Of a stretch of DNA of 64,000 nucleotides, positions 17,495 to 26,248 are shown in pieces. The notes below the pieces were generated by a model that was not told the DNA's origin, did no database searches, and saw only the letters and a list, made by a program, of their open reading frames with translations. Origin of the DNA: Paracoccus saliphilus (GTDB lineage Bacteria > Pseudomonadota > Alphaproteobacteria > Rhodobacterales > Rhodobacteraceae); assembly GCF_028553805.1 (NCBI RefSeq), contig NZ_CP067140.1, positions 3,162,001-3,226,000 on the forward strand, given 5' to 3'. Position 1 is the first letter of the stretch. Every line of letters starts with the position of its first letter. The translations under genes and the position numbers were made by a program.

Positions 17495-18662
17495 CCAAGG
17501 CGCTGATATCCGTTCTCTATGGCTTCATTGCAGGGATGACCACGGCACTGGTCTTGTGGGGCAGGCATGGGGCTGGTGTCGCATTTGGTCTGGTCCGGAC
17601 CGGAAACGCACTGGTACATTTTTGTCGTGATTCTCGTCGGTGGGGGCATCATCGCGCTGCTTCGCAGCCGAACCGACGGGGGGTGGCTTGTCAGAGCAGA
17701 TCGCTCTGGCAAGACAGCCGGCTGCCACGCAGATCCACAAGACCGGGGTTCTGGCACTGACTGCAATCGTAGCGGTCGGATTTGGTGGCGCTGTCGGCCC
17801 AGAGGCCGGAATCCTGGCGGTTGTGGCCGAATTATCGGTACTGGTCACTGCGCTGCTCGCGCGACTGCACCATCCCGCCGATATGGTTGGCGAGATCGGC
17901 GCGGCTGGTGCTCTTGGTGGGCTTTATGGTTCGCCCCCCGGTGGCGCCATGCTGCTGGATGAAGAGCCGCAAGCCCCAAAATGGCAGCTTTATGTCGCCG
18001 CACTGGCGGGGCTCGCAGGTTTCCTCATAGTGGCACGGCGGATCCTGACCGAGAATGCATTGCATGTGGATTTGCCAACCCATGTTGCGGCGGGGGACGG
18101 CAGCGAAATCATTCTTGCGGTGCTTCCAAGCATGTTGGGGGCTGCTATAGGCTGGTTGTTTCTCAGATCGTTGACCGCGATCCGGGCCGGTTTGTCGGGT
18201 TTTGGGGCAATTTGGCAGTAGACGCTGATCGGAACCGCTTTGTTTTCCTTGCTGGCGACCGCCTTCCCCATTCTGCGATTTTCCGGCCATCATGAACTGC
18301 AGGAGATGCTGCATTGGGGGCAGGAAGCGGGGTTGATCGCGTTGCTGGCGCTGGCAGCCCTGAAAGTGCTGGCTCTTTCCTTATGTCTGGCCTCGGGTTG
18401 GCGCGGCGGAGCGGCGTTTCCGCTCATCTTCGCCGGCGCGGCAGCGGGTGCTGCTGCGGTTTGGCTCTTGCCGCAGAGCCCGGTGACTGTTGCCGTGGTG
18501 GCGGGAATCGGTGCTGCTTTGACCGTGGGCATGGGCAAACCGCTCGCCGCCATGTTGATCGCGTTGCTGCTGATCGGGCCGGTTGCCATAGAACCACTTT
18601 GCACCGGGCTGTTGATCGGCTGGCTGGTCTCGCGGCAACTGCCGAAGGCGGAACTGCACTGA
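17491..18662 (+). pseudogene. ClC-type chloride channel/antiporter gene, inactivated
   Basis: Homology to voltage-gated ClC proteins runs across three frames: ITKALISVLYGFIAGMTTALV (from 17491), then IFVVILVGGGIIALLRSR (about 17605-17680), then GVLALTAIVAVGFGGAVGPEAG onward. There is also an in-frame TAG at 18219-18221, after which the same frame continues to 18662 (WRGGAAFPLIFAGAA, GMGKPLAAML). The expected start codon reads ATA at 17491, exactly where an ATGA overlap with the K+ channel stop would sit. So start loss, two frameshifts and one nonsense change are seen. A full-length protein cannot be made. Confidence 0.8.
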
Positions 18663-18789
18663 GCGGTACTTGGATATTCCGATCACGCCTGACCGGTCTT
18701 CCTTCCGGAATATCCTTTGGCGGGTTCGACGGGATACCACCGAAGAGTGTGCCTAGATGCCATTATGGGCCTGCGCTCCTCTGGTGGCC

Positions 18790-20190
18790 ATGAAGGTGGC
18801 TGTCCCCCAGAGTGATGATGTTGAAACGGGGTCCGCTGATTTCGGCCCCAGGCATCAAGCGAGGAACAGCCATGGAGTATTATGCAGGAATCGATGTGTC
18901 GCTGGAACAGTGCAGCGTTTGCGTGATGGATGCGTCGGGCAAGATCGTACGCGAAACGAAAGTGGCGAGTGAGCCGGCAGCGTTGTCTCGGTATTTTGCC
19001 GAGTTTGAGCTTCCGATCGTCAGGATCGGTCTCGAGGCGGGGCCATTGTCTCAATGGTTGCGCGAAGGCCTGGTCAACGCGGGTTTTGATGTGGTGCTGC
19101 TGGAAACGCGGCATGTGAAGGCGGCGTTGTCAGCGATGACCGTGAAGACGGACCGCAAGGATGCCCGTGGGATCGCGCAATTGCTGCGCATGGGCTGGTT
19201 TCGCCCGGTTCATGCAAAATCCGCGGACGCTCAGGCCGTGCGGGCATTGCTGGTCGGCCGCAAACTGCTGCAGGCCAAGCTGCGCGATGTCGAACTCAGC
19301 ATTCGCGGCATTTTGCGTGGTTACGGGCTCAAGGTCGGCGAGGTAAGTCGCGGTCGTTTTGATGCCCGCATTCGCGACCTCATCGAAGGCCATGACATGC
19401 TGACGACGGTGATCAGTGCGATACTGAAGGCCCGGGCCGCCCTGTGGGACGAATTCACCCGGCTGCATCGTGAAATGCTGAAGATCGCCCGGGCCGATCC
19501 TGTCTGCCATCGGTTGATGAACGTACCCGGCGTAGGTGCTCTGGTGGCGCTGACCTATCGCTCGGCGGTCGATGATCCGGAGCGGTTTTCCAAGTCCCGA
19601 ACTGTCGGCGCTTACTTCGGGCTGACGCCTGGAAAATACCAGTCCGGTGAGACCGACAGAGACGGCGGCATCACCAGGGTCGGTGACGCCATGGTGCGCA
19701 CCGCGCTCTACGAGGCCGCGCATATCATGCTGACGCGTGCTTCGAGGTTCTCCGCCCTGAAAGGCTGGGCGATGGGTGTCGCGAAACGGCGGGGCATGAA
19801 ACGGGCGAAAGTGGCGCTGGCCCGCAAGCTGGCCACCGTCCTGCATTGCATGTGGATTGATGCCAGCGCGTTTCGCTGGGGCAAGGAGGTCGTGACCGTG
19901 TAAGAGCAAAAGAGGAAACGGAGCAGGCCAGCTCAGGTTCTGCTCCTTCGGGGTCCCGTCGCCGGGACGAGGGCCTGGCAAGGTCGGAAGTAGTGCTGTG
20001 AACGCTTCGGCAAATCACGCGTCCTAGATTGACCTGCCGGTTCCGGATCTGATGGCATAGTGTGGCAGCCCGCGTGTTGACCACGGACAGAAGCATGATC
20101 CTGGCGGCGAGATGATCACTCGAAGGGACTTGACGAACAAAGGCCCATTACAGAAGCACTACACGCTACTGGTGGACAGCCGGACAGGTG
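18790..20190 (+). mobile_element. IS110-family insertion sequence (IS1111-like ends)
   Basis: The element surrounds the transposase at 18872-19903. Near-matching subterminal inverted repeats, GGCTGTCCCCCAG (18798-18810) and CTGGTGGACAGCC (20169-20181), pair at 12 of 13 positions, which is the arrangement of the IS1111 subgroup. The octamer GTGCCTAG also occurs at 18749-18756 and 20188-20195; I do not know whether it is target-related. Exact ends are estimates. Confidence 0.6.
18872..19903 (+). CDS. IS110-family transposase
   Basis: A 343-residue DEDD-type transposase. The N-terminal RuvC-like domain starts YYAGIDVSLEQCSVCV and includes VKTDRKDARGIAQLLRMGW. The C-terminal transposase_20 domain includes NVPGVGALVALTYRSAVDDPERF, GLTPGKYQSGE and GGITRVGDAMVR. 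Start at 18872 follows AGCGAGGAAC. The frame is intact and of full length, so the element may still be mobile. It sits between the decayed ion-channel genes and the LacI/TRAP operon. Confidence 0.93.
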   Translation: MEYYAGIDVSLEQCSVCVMDASGKIVRETKVASEPAALSRYFAEFELPIVRIGLEAGPLSQWLREGLVNAGFDVVLLETRHVKAALSAMTVKTDRKDARGIAQLLRMGWFRPVHAKSADAQAVRALLVGRKLLQAKLRDVELSIRGILRGYGLKVGEVSRGRFDARIRDLIEGHDMLTTVISAILKARAALWDEFTRLHREMLKIARADPVCHRLMNVPGVGALVALTYRSAVDDPERFSKSRTVGAYFGLTPGKYQSGETDRDGGITRVGDAMVRTALYEAAHIMLTRASRFSALKGWAMGVAKRRGMKRAKVALARKLATVLHCMWIDASAFRWGKEVVTV

Positions 20191-20424
20191 CCTAGGCTGG
20201 ACGACGCCAACGCCTTAACCCCATCTACTCTTTCAGGGGCAGGAGGGTTTAGTACGGCTCAAACCGATTACAGGATAAAAAATTTCAGCGGGTACGGCGT
20301 AAGACGCAAACCAACACCTGCTCGATGCTTCAAGCTCCAAATTGCCCCGCAGCGCTGCAGCGAGCGCATAGATTTTGAACCGGGCGCATAATGGCAGATC
20401 CTCGGCGATGGTTCCTGCCATCTC
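19904..20424. other. Right flank of the IS and spacer before lacI-type gene
   Basis: These 521 bases contain the 3' non-coding end of the IS110-type element (to about 20190) and about 230 bases of sequence in which I see no gene. Short hairpins after the transposase stop (GCTCCTTCGGGGTC, GTCGCCGGGACGAGG) are usual for the structured flank of this IS family. Confidence 0.45.
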
Positions 20425-21453
20425 TCACGGCAGGTTCTCGCGAAAGAAAATGTCAAATTTGGGCAGACTGGTGGCCGTTTCCGGCGCGACAAGCGCGGCG
20501 ATCGCGCGTGCTATCACCTCGTCCGCGGCAAGATCGAAAACCGCGTCCAAAGTGCCGTCGAGCAACGCCTTTCTGGTGTCGGTTGTCAGTCCATGACCGA
20601 TAGTCACGATATCGGCACGGTTGCATTCGCGTAATGCCCGACAGATCCCACCGGAGGCCCCGCCGACATTGTATATTCCTACGAGATCAGGCTTTTGCTC
20701 CAGAAGGTTCAGCGCATGGCGATAATTCTCCCCCGGATCGTCATGACCCTCGCGCATGGCCATGACGTGAAGGTCCGGGAACATCTCGTCCATTATGCTC
20801 ATGATCCCCGCTTCGCGTTCGCAATGCGCGCGGTACTGCCGCGAGCCTGCAACGAGTGCGACCGAACCCGCCCGGCGGTTCAGAAAGCGCCCCATCAGAA
20901 ACCCGGCGGTTCGACCGACGGTATGGTTGTCCAACCCGATATAGTCGACCGGGGAATGTGATCCCAGGTCAGATACAATTGTCACCAGCCTCTTGCCCAA
21001 CTCCGAGATTTCGATTGCGGCATCGCGCACCAGCGGATGTTCGATGGCGAAAAACGCGATACCGTCCGCCCAGCCCGCATTCTGACGCAATGCCGCAGCG
21101 AGGGCCTTGGCATTGAAGCCCTCGATGAAAAAGCAGCGAAGGGCGGGCTCTCCCGCGTTCTTGGCAGAAACGCGCCGTCGCAGCCTGTCGCCAAGAAGCC
21201 GGAGATATGGGTTCCCGCCCGAAGGCAGCAGGAAGACGATGTTGGGTGGCGGCGGGGTCACGAATCTTTCGACATCGGCCTGGCTGAGAAAACCGGTTTC
21301 ACGGGCGAGCTCCAGAACCCGCATACGGGTTCGCTCCTTCACACCCTTGCGCTGATTCATCACGCGATCGACGGTCGCGAGTGAAACGCCTGCCGCATCA
21401 GCAATATCTACAAGAGTCGGGCGGCCTCTCGTTCCGGAATCTTCCTTGCTCAA
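20425..21453 (-). CDS. LacI-family transcriptional regulator
   Basis: A 342-residue repressor. The N-terminal helix-turn-helix (TLVDIADAAGVSLATVDRVMN) is followed by a periplasmic-binding-protein-like effector domain (NIVFLLPSGGNPYLRLL, DYIGLDNHTVGRTAGFLMGRF, GIYNVGGASGGICRAL). It is divergent from the TRAP transporter operon with 152 bases between, so it most likely controls that operon in response to the imported compound or a metabolite. A perfect 8-bp inverted repeat in the gap is the best candidate operator. The effector-domain style resembles sugar and cyclitol-responsive members. Confidence 0.9.
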   Translation of the reverse strand: MSKEDSGTRGRPTLVDIADAAGVSLATVDRVMNQRKGVKERTRMRVLELARETGFLSQADVERFVTPPPPNIVFLLPSGGNPYLRLLGDRLRRRVSAKNAGEPALRCFFIEGFNAKALAAALRQNAGWADGIAFFAIEHPLVRDAAIEISELGKRLVTIVSDLGSHSPVDYIGLDNHTVGRTAGFLMGRFLNRRAGSVALVAGSRQYRAHCEREAGIMSIMDEMFPDLHVMAMREGHDDPGENYRHALNLLEQKPDLVGIYNVGGASGGICRALRECNRADIVTIGHGLTTDTRKALLDGTLDAVFDLAADEVIARAIAALVAPETATSLPKFDIFFRENLP

Positions 21454-21503
21454 TTAAAACACCTCAAAACCCATTAATTCATATCTTTTGACTGATGCTC
21501 CTC

Positions 21504-21533
21504 TTTTGCCTAGCCTCTGTCAATAAGGCAAAA
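21504..21533. promoter_or_regulatory. Inverted repeat in the lacI/TRAP divergent promoter
   Basis: TTTTGCCT (21504-21511) and AGGCAAAA (21526-21533) form a perfect 8-bp inverted repeat with a 14-base spacer, between the two divergent starts. LacI operators are usually more compact, so this may be an operator with widely spaced half-sites or two half-sites of separate operators. It is not a terminator for either gene. Confidence 0.4.
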
Positions 21534-21605
21534 TTTGAAAATTTCAGCGCCTGAACTGCGCAGAGATACATCAATTCAAATCATTCTACTCTGGGAGGAG
21601 AAGCT

Positions 21606-22622
21606 ATGAAAACCTGTTTAGACCATATGGGGCGCCGTGGCTTCATGGCGCTTGGGGCGGGGGCAGCCTGTGCCATGGGGTTGCCTCGCGGCGCCTGGGC
21701 GCAAACCAGTCTGCGTTATGGTCACAACAATGAACCGGCCTCGGTCGCCGGAGCACAGGCGGACTGGTTCGCCGAGGCACTGGCGCAGACATCCGGAGGT
21801 GATATCGAGGTTCAGGTTTTTCCGGCAAGCCAGTTGGGAAAACTTCAGGAACTTGCCGAGGCGGTCTCACTGGGCACGATCGCGTTCTCACATAACACCG
21901 CCGGGGCGCTGGGTTCGCTATACGAGCCGTTTGCCGCGCTTGATACACCCTACATCTACCGCGATATCGATCACCTGATGAAGGTCACCGACGTTGATTC
22001 CCCGGTCATGCAGGAATTGAATGAAGGACTTGTCGCCGCCGCCAATGTCCGCGTGATCTATGCGCATTATTTCGGCAAGCGGAATCTGACCTGTAGCAAG
22101 CCGATCCTGACCCCCGCCGACCTGTCGGGCGTCAAGATCCGCTCGGTTCCGTTCCCGATTTATACTGCCGCGGTCGAGGGGATGGGGGCGGTTGCCGTTC
22201 CGGTCGACTGGTCCGAGGTCCCAACAGCGCTTGCCACGGGCGTCGTGCATGGGCAGGAGAACCCGGTCAATGTGGTACTGAACGTCAAACTCCATGAAGT
22301 GCAGTCCCATCTGATGCTCACCGGGCATATGTCCAATGCCGAAGTCGTCGTAATGAACGAGGATGTGTGGCAGGGCATGAACGATACGCAGCAAGAGGCG
22401 GTGCGCGAAGCTGCGCGCCAGACACGTGAAAAGGCGACCAGGGCGATCCAGGACAATGAAGAGGCCGAAACGCAGGAATTGCGTGACCTGGGCATGAACG
22501 TGATCGGCCCGGATGAAGGTCTGGATGTCGCGGCCTTCCGCGAGTCGGTCGGCAAGGTGGTCGAAGAACGCTTCGGCGCGACCTATGGCGATCTTTACGA
22601 CAAGATCGCGGCGATATCCTGA
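21606..22622 (+). CDS. TRAP transporter solute-binding protein (DctP type)
   Basis: A 338-residue periplasmic receptor that delivers a carboxylated substrate to the membrane subunits encoded next. A strong GGGAGGAG site precedes the ATG at 21606. The leader GRRGFMALGAG with cleavage after GAWA has a twin-arginine look. The DctP motifs are present: VKIRSVP, whose arginine normally salt-bridges the substrate carboxylate, and GQENP with the conserved asparagine. This indicates an acid substrate such as an aldonic or oxo-acid sugar. It is the first gene of a tightly coupled six-gene operon. Confidence 0.92.
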   Translation: MKTCLDHMGRRGFMALGAGAACAMGLPRGAWAQTSLRYGHNNEPASVAGAQADWFAEALAQTSGGDIEVQVFPASQLGKLQELAEAVSLGTIAFSHNTAGALGSLYEPFAALDTPYIYRDIDHLMKVTDVDSPVMQELNEGLVAAANVRVIYAHYFGKRNLTCSKPILTPADLSGVKIRSVPFPIYTAAVEGMGAVAVPVDWSEVPTALATGVVHGQENPVNVVLNVKLHEVQSHLMLTGHMSNAEVVVMNEDVWQGMNDTQQEAVREAARQTREKATRAIQDNEEAETQELRDLGMNVIGPDEGLDVAAFRESVGKVVEERFGATYGDLYDKIAAIS

Positions 22623-23152
22623 TGACGACTTGGTTGGGCGGGATCATCGTCGCGATGACGCGCGTGGGAATGCTGGCGGGCATGGGATTGCTGGCCTTGA
22701 TGGCGGGATTGGTGGTGCTTCAGGTTCTTGCCCGCAATTTTGCGGATACGGGATTGCCATGGGCCGATGAACTGGCCCGGTTCAGTTGCATCGGCCTTGT
22801 GTACATCGCTGTTCCCGCATTGGCGGGCCGAAAGATCATGGTATCGGTGACCATCCTTCCCGATGCGCTCCCCCAAGCCGCTAGACGTTGGATGAGACTG
22901 ATTGCCGATCTCGCGACGCTATGCTTTTCGGGTTTGCTGCTATGGGGCTTTGCGGAATTCTTGCCGAAAGCAGGGAAGTTCCTGACTCCGGCGATGAGAC
23001 TGCCCAACTGGGTGTATTACAGCCTCGCCCTCGCGGGGAGCATCATGCTGGCGTTGGTTGTGCTTTACCGCGTGTTCCGGGCGTTCGGAGGAATCGATCC
23101 GACCGATGATTTAGGCGGCGCAGGAGAAGATCCGACGGTGCCATCATCATGA
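22622..23152 (+). CDS. TRAP transporter small permease (DctQ type)
   Basis: A 176-residue, four-segment membrane protein that scaffolds the large TRAP subunit. Its ATG overlaps the upstream stop as TGATG. The family signature region WADELARFSCIGLVYIAVPALAGRK is clear, near residue 47. It shares the ATGA overlap at its end with the DctM gene, so the three transporter genes are translationally linked. Confidence 0.92.
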   Translation: MTTWLGGIIVAMTRVGMLAGMGLLALMAGLVVLQVLARNFADTGLPWADELARFSCIGLVYIAVPALAGRKIMVSVTILPDALPQAARRWMRLIADLATLCFSGLLLWGFAEFLPKAGKFLTPAMRLPNWVYYSLALAGSIMLALVVLYRVFRAFGGIDPTDDLGGAGEDPTVPSS

Positions 23153-24426
23153 GCTTGCTTCTTCTGGCCATATTCGCGGTGCTTCTGGCATTGGGCGCCC
23201 CGGTCGCGATCTGCCTGGGATTATCTTCGGCCGTGGTGATCGTTCTGCATGGCCTGCCGGTTTCGGTGCTGGCGCAGCGCAGCCTGAATGCGTTGGACAG
23301 CTCGCCCCTGCTGGCGGTGCCGTTGTTCATCTTTGCCGCCAGCCTGCTGAATGCGACTGGGGTAACGACCCATATGTTCGATCTGGTGCGGATGATCTTT
23401 GGCCGCATTCGTGGCGCGGTCGCGCAGGTCAGCGTGTTTGTTTCGCTGATCTTTTCCGGCGTGTCCGGAGCGGCGCTCGCCGATATCGGCGCATTGGGCG
23501 CGATTCAGGTCGAGCAGATGAAGAAACAGGGTTATCGTGAAGAATTCGCGGCGGGACTGACTGTCGCCGCTGCCACAATCGGGCCGATCTTTCCGCCCTC
23601 CATCCCGATCATCATCTATGCTTCGGTCGCGAATGTGTCGGCGGTCAAACTGCTGATTGCCGGGATCGTTCCCGCCTTGTTGCTGACGGCATTCCTGATG
23701 CTTCAGGTCGCGATCATCGCACAGCTGCGTGGCCTCCCCCGCGACAGCATTCGCCCCGCATCTGGCGACGTGCTGCGCAAATTCGCGATATCTCTGCCAG
23801 CGCTTCTGGCACCGGTCTTGCTTATCGGCGGGCTCATCAGCGGCTATTTCGGCCCGACCGAGGTCGCAGGCGTGACGGTCGCCTATGCGATCCTGATCGG
23901 CATTGTCGTTTACCGCAGCCTGACCGTCGGAAAGATCCTGTCGGCCCTGCGCGAGACAACCGAAGCAACGGCCAATATCCTGTTCGTGGTCGCCACCGCC
24001 GCACTATTTGCTTGGGTGCTAACGCTGGATCAGGTGCCAATGAAAGCCTCCGCGCTGTTGTTGAGCCTGACCGAGAATCCGTTTTTGCTGTTATTACTGA
24101 CCAATGTGCTTTTGCTGATTGTCGGAATGGTGCTGGAAAGCATCGTCGCAATCCTGATCATTGCGCCGATCATCGCTCCCGCGCTGACTGCTGCCGGAGT
24201 CGACCCCTTGCAGCTTGGCATCGTCTTCGTTCTGAACCTGATGATCGGGCTTCTGACGCCGCCAGTGGGTATGAGCCTCTACATGATCTCGATCATAACC
24301 CGTATGCCGATTGCTCGGGTGATCGCGGGGGTAATACCCTTCTTCGTTCCGCTACTGTTGTCGCTGCTGCTTGTCTCCGCAGTTCCGGCACTGTCGACCT
24401 GGCTACCCGAAACACTAATGAAATGA
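23149..24426 (+). CDS. TRAP transporter large permease (DctM type)
   Basis: A 425-residue membrane protein with about twelve hydrophobic segments that forms the Na+-coupled translocation path. Family motifs are clear: LLAVPLFIFAASLLNATG, FSGVSGAALADIGALG, AAATIGPIFPPSIPIIIYAS and GLLTPPVGMSLYM. Length is standard. The TGA overlaps the start of the VOC gene by ATGA, tying transport directly to the catabolic genes that follow. Confidence 0.94.
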   Translation: MSLLLLAIFAVLLALGAPVAICLGLSSAVVIVLHGLPVSVLAQRSLNALDSSPLLAVPLFIFAASLLNATGVTTHMFDLVRMIFGRIRGAVAQVSVFVSLIFSGVSGAALADIGALGAIQVEQMKKQGYREEFAAGLTVAAATIGPIFPPSIPIIIYASVANVSAVKLLIAGIVPALLLTAFLMLQVAIIAQLRGLPRDSIRPASGDVLRKFAISLPALLAPVLLIGGLISGYFGPTEVAGVTVAYAILIGIVVYRSLTVGKILSALRETTEATANILFVVATAALFAWVLTLDQVPMKASALLLSLTENPFLLLLLTNVLLLIVGMVLESIVAILIIAPIIAPALTAAGVDPLQLGIVFVLNLMIGLLTPPVGMSLYMISIITRMPIARVIAGVIPFFVPLLLSLLLVSAVPALSTWLPETLMK

Positions 24427-24974
24427 GCGATCTCATGAGCAACCTGCTTGGCCCGATCCGTCAGCTTGGATATGTCGTGGACGATATCGAAGCGGGCATG
24501 AAATACTGGTCCGAAACCATGGGCGTCGGTCCCTGGTACTATAATCCCGAAGTGCCGATCGAGGATTACCGCTATGACGGGCAAAGCTATAAGGTGCGGA
24601 ACTCGGTTGCATTGGCGAATTCGGGCGAGATGCAAGTCGAGTTGATCCAGACCCGCAATGACGTGCCCTCGATGTATCGGGACTTCAAAATGAACGGACT
24701 ACGCGGTCTTCAGCATGTGGCATTCTGGACCCGCGATTACGACCGTGACCTCGAGATGATGCAAGCTCGCGGCTTTACCGTGAAGATGAGCGGTTGCGTC
24801 GGGAGAAACGGGCGGTTCGCCTATTTCGCCGAAGAGCAGCATCCGGGCACCTGCGTCGAATTGTCGGAAGTGATGGGGCCGAAAGGCCGCATGTTCGATC
24901 TGATCCGCGAGGCTGCGCAGGGCTGGAACGGCGACGATCCGGTGCGGCCATTCCTCGACCTGTCCGGAAACTGA
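24423..24974 (+). CDS. VOC-superfamily metal enzyme (glyoxalase-like)
   Basis: A 183-residue protein of the vicinal oxygen chelate fold, with paired repeats from about residues 12-75 and 94-150. The four expected metal positions read Q14 (RQLGYVVDD), E73 (MQVELIQ), H98 (LQHVAFW) and E146 (TCVELSE), the Gln/Glu/His/Glu set seen in zinc glyoxalase I. The ATG at 24423 overlaps the DctM stop; a second ATG at 24435 is possible. VOC enzymes catalyse isomerisation, epimerisation, lyase or dioxygenase steps through a metal-bound enediolate. In this operon it probably acts on the imported acid or its phosphate before the RLP. Reaction unknown. Confidence 0.85.
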   Translation: MSDLMSNLLGPIRQLGYVVDDIEAGMKYWSETMGVGPWYYNPEVPIEDYRYDGQSYKVRNSVALANSGEMQVELIQTRNDVPSMYRDFKMNGLRGLQHVAFWTRDYDRDLEMMQARGFTVKMSGCVGRNGRFAYFAEEQHPGTCVELSEVMGPKGRMFDLIREAAQGWNGDDPVRPFLDLSGN

Positions 24975-24982
24975 GGCCGCCG

Positions 24983-26248
24983 ATGGAAAGACTGGTCGCG
25001 GATTACCTGATAGAAACGCCACTGCCGCTTGACGAGGTCGCTGCCATGATGGCGGGCGAACAATCCAGTGGAACCTTCGTGCGCGTAGCAGGGGAAACGG
25101 ACGAGCTACGCGCCAGATCGGCAGCGGAAGTAACGTCGATCGAGCAGTTGGCAGAGACGCCGGAGGCTGCGCTGCATTCGGCCTATCTTGAGCGCAAGGA
25201 CATATCGGGACCGTTCAGGCGAGCCCGTGTCTCCATCGCTTTCCCGACAGAGAATATCGGGCGGAACCTGCCCACGCTTGCCGCGACCGTCGCCGGCAAT
25301 CTCTACGATCTGGGGGAGGTCACCGGCCTCAAGCTGACCGGTCTAACGGTCCCTTCGGATTATCGGGCACGCTACGAGTTTCCGAGAATTGGTATCGAGG
25401 GGACGCGCCGAACAACCGGCGTGGTGGGCCGCCCCGTATTCGGCACGATCGTCAAGCCAAATGTGGGGATGCGGACCGACGACATTGCGGAACTGGTGGA
25501 CCGGCTATGCGCAGCGGGTATCGACTTCATCAAGGATGACGAGATTTGCGCCAATCCGAATATCGCGCCGCTGTCCGAGCGTGTGCCTGCGGTCATGCGG
25601 GTGATCCGGAAATGGCGCGAGAAGACAGGTCGTCAAGTGATGGTGGCATTCAACATCACCGACGAAACCGATGACATGCGCCGGCACGCCGATCTGGTCG
25701 CGGCGGAGGGCGGTAGTTGCGTCATGGCAAGTCTGAACTGGTGCGGCCTGTCAGCCATCCAGACCTTGCGCGCGCATACGCCGCTTGCCATCCACGCACA
25801 TCGTAACGGCTTCGGTGGATTGAGTCGTCATCCGCTGCTGGGCATGTCCTTTCAACCTTATCATGTGCTCTACCGGTTGGCCGGAGTCGACCATATGCAT
25901 GTTCACGGGACCGGCGGAAAATTCGCTGATACGGCACAAGACGTGGCCGAGGCTGCGCGGGCATGCCTACAGCCATTGTCTCAAGTCGGCGCGGACGATC
26001 GCGTGATGCCGGCATTTTCCTCCGGGCAGTGGGCGGGCACTTTGGAACGCAGCCTGACAGCTGCCGGAAGCTCGGATCTGATGTTCATGTGTGGGGGAGG
26101 TATTCTTGCGCATCCGAACGGGGCCGCCGCCGGGGTCGCCTCTCTGCACCAGGCATACGAGGCCCTGAGCCACGGGCGGGCCCTTGCTTCGGCAGCCTCG
26201 GATTACTCGGAACTGGCGACCGCGATGGCATTCTTTGGGTCACGCTGA
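24983..26248 (+). CDS. RuBisCO-like protein (RLP), TRAP-operon copy
   Basis: A 421-residue RuBisCO large-subunit homologue. The TIM-barrel active-site elements remain: TIVKPNVGM (K158), the carbamylation/metal site FIKDDE (K184, D186, E187), HAHRNG near 271-276, and the phosphate loop GGGILAHP at 371-378. Loop 6, which carries the catalytic lysine in true RuBisCO, reads SGQWAG, so carbon fixation is not expected. The start follows the VOC gene by eight bases; the stop overlaps the kinase start as TGATG. Known relatives decarboxylate or cleave 3-oxo-isoapionate 4-phosphate. This copy is clearly diverged from the one at 39502-40749 and probably acts on a related phosphorylated oxo acid. Confidence 0.9.
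   Translation: MERLVADYLIETPLPLDEVAAMMAGEQSSGTFVRVAGETDELRARSAAEVTSIEQLAETPEAALHSAYLERKDISGPFRRARVSIAFPTENIGRNLPTLAATVAGNLYDLGEVTGLKLTGLTVPSDYRARYEFPRIGIEGTRRTTGVVGRPVFGTIVKPNVGMRTDDIAELVDRLCAAGIDFIKDDEICANPNIAPLSERVPAVMRVIRKWREKTGRQVMVAFNITDETDDMRRHADLVAAEGGSCVMASLNWCGLSAIQTLRAHTPLAIHAHRNGFGGLSRHPLLGMSFQPYHVLYRLAGVDHMHVHGTGGKFADTAQDVAEAARACLQPLSQVGADDRVMPAFSSGQWAGTLERSLTAAGSSDLMFMCGGGILAHPNGAAAGVASLHQAYEALSHGRALASAASDYSELATAMAFFGSR

Noticed and set aside
24983..26248. Carbon fixation by RuBisCO
   Set aside because: The loop-6 lysine is replaced by a SGQWAG sequence, and no small subunit or phosphoribulokinase gene is nearby. It is an RLP.
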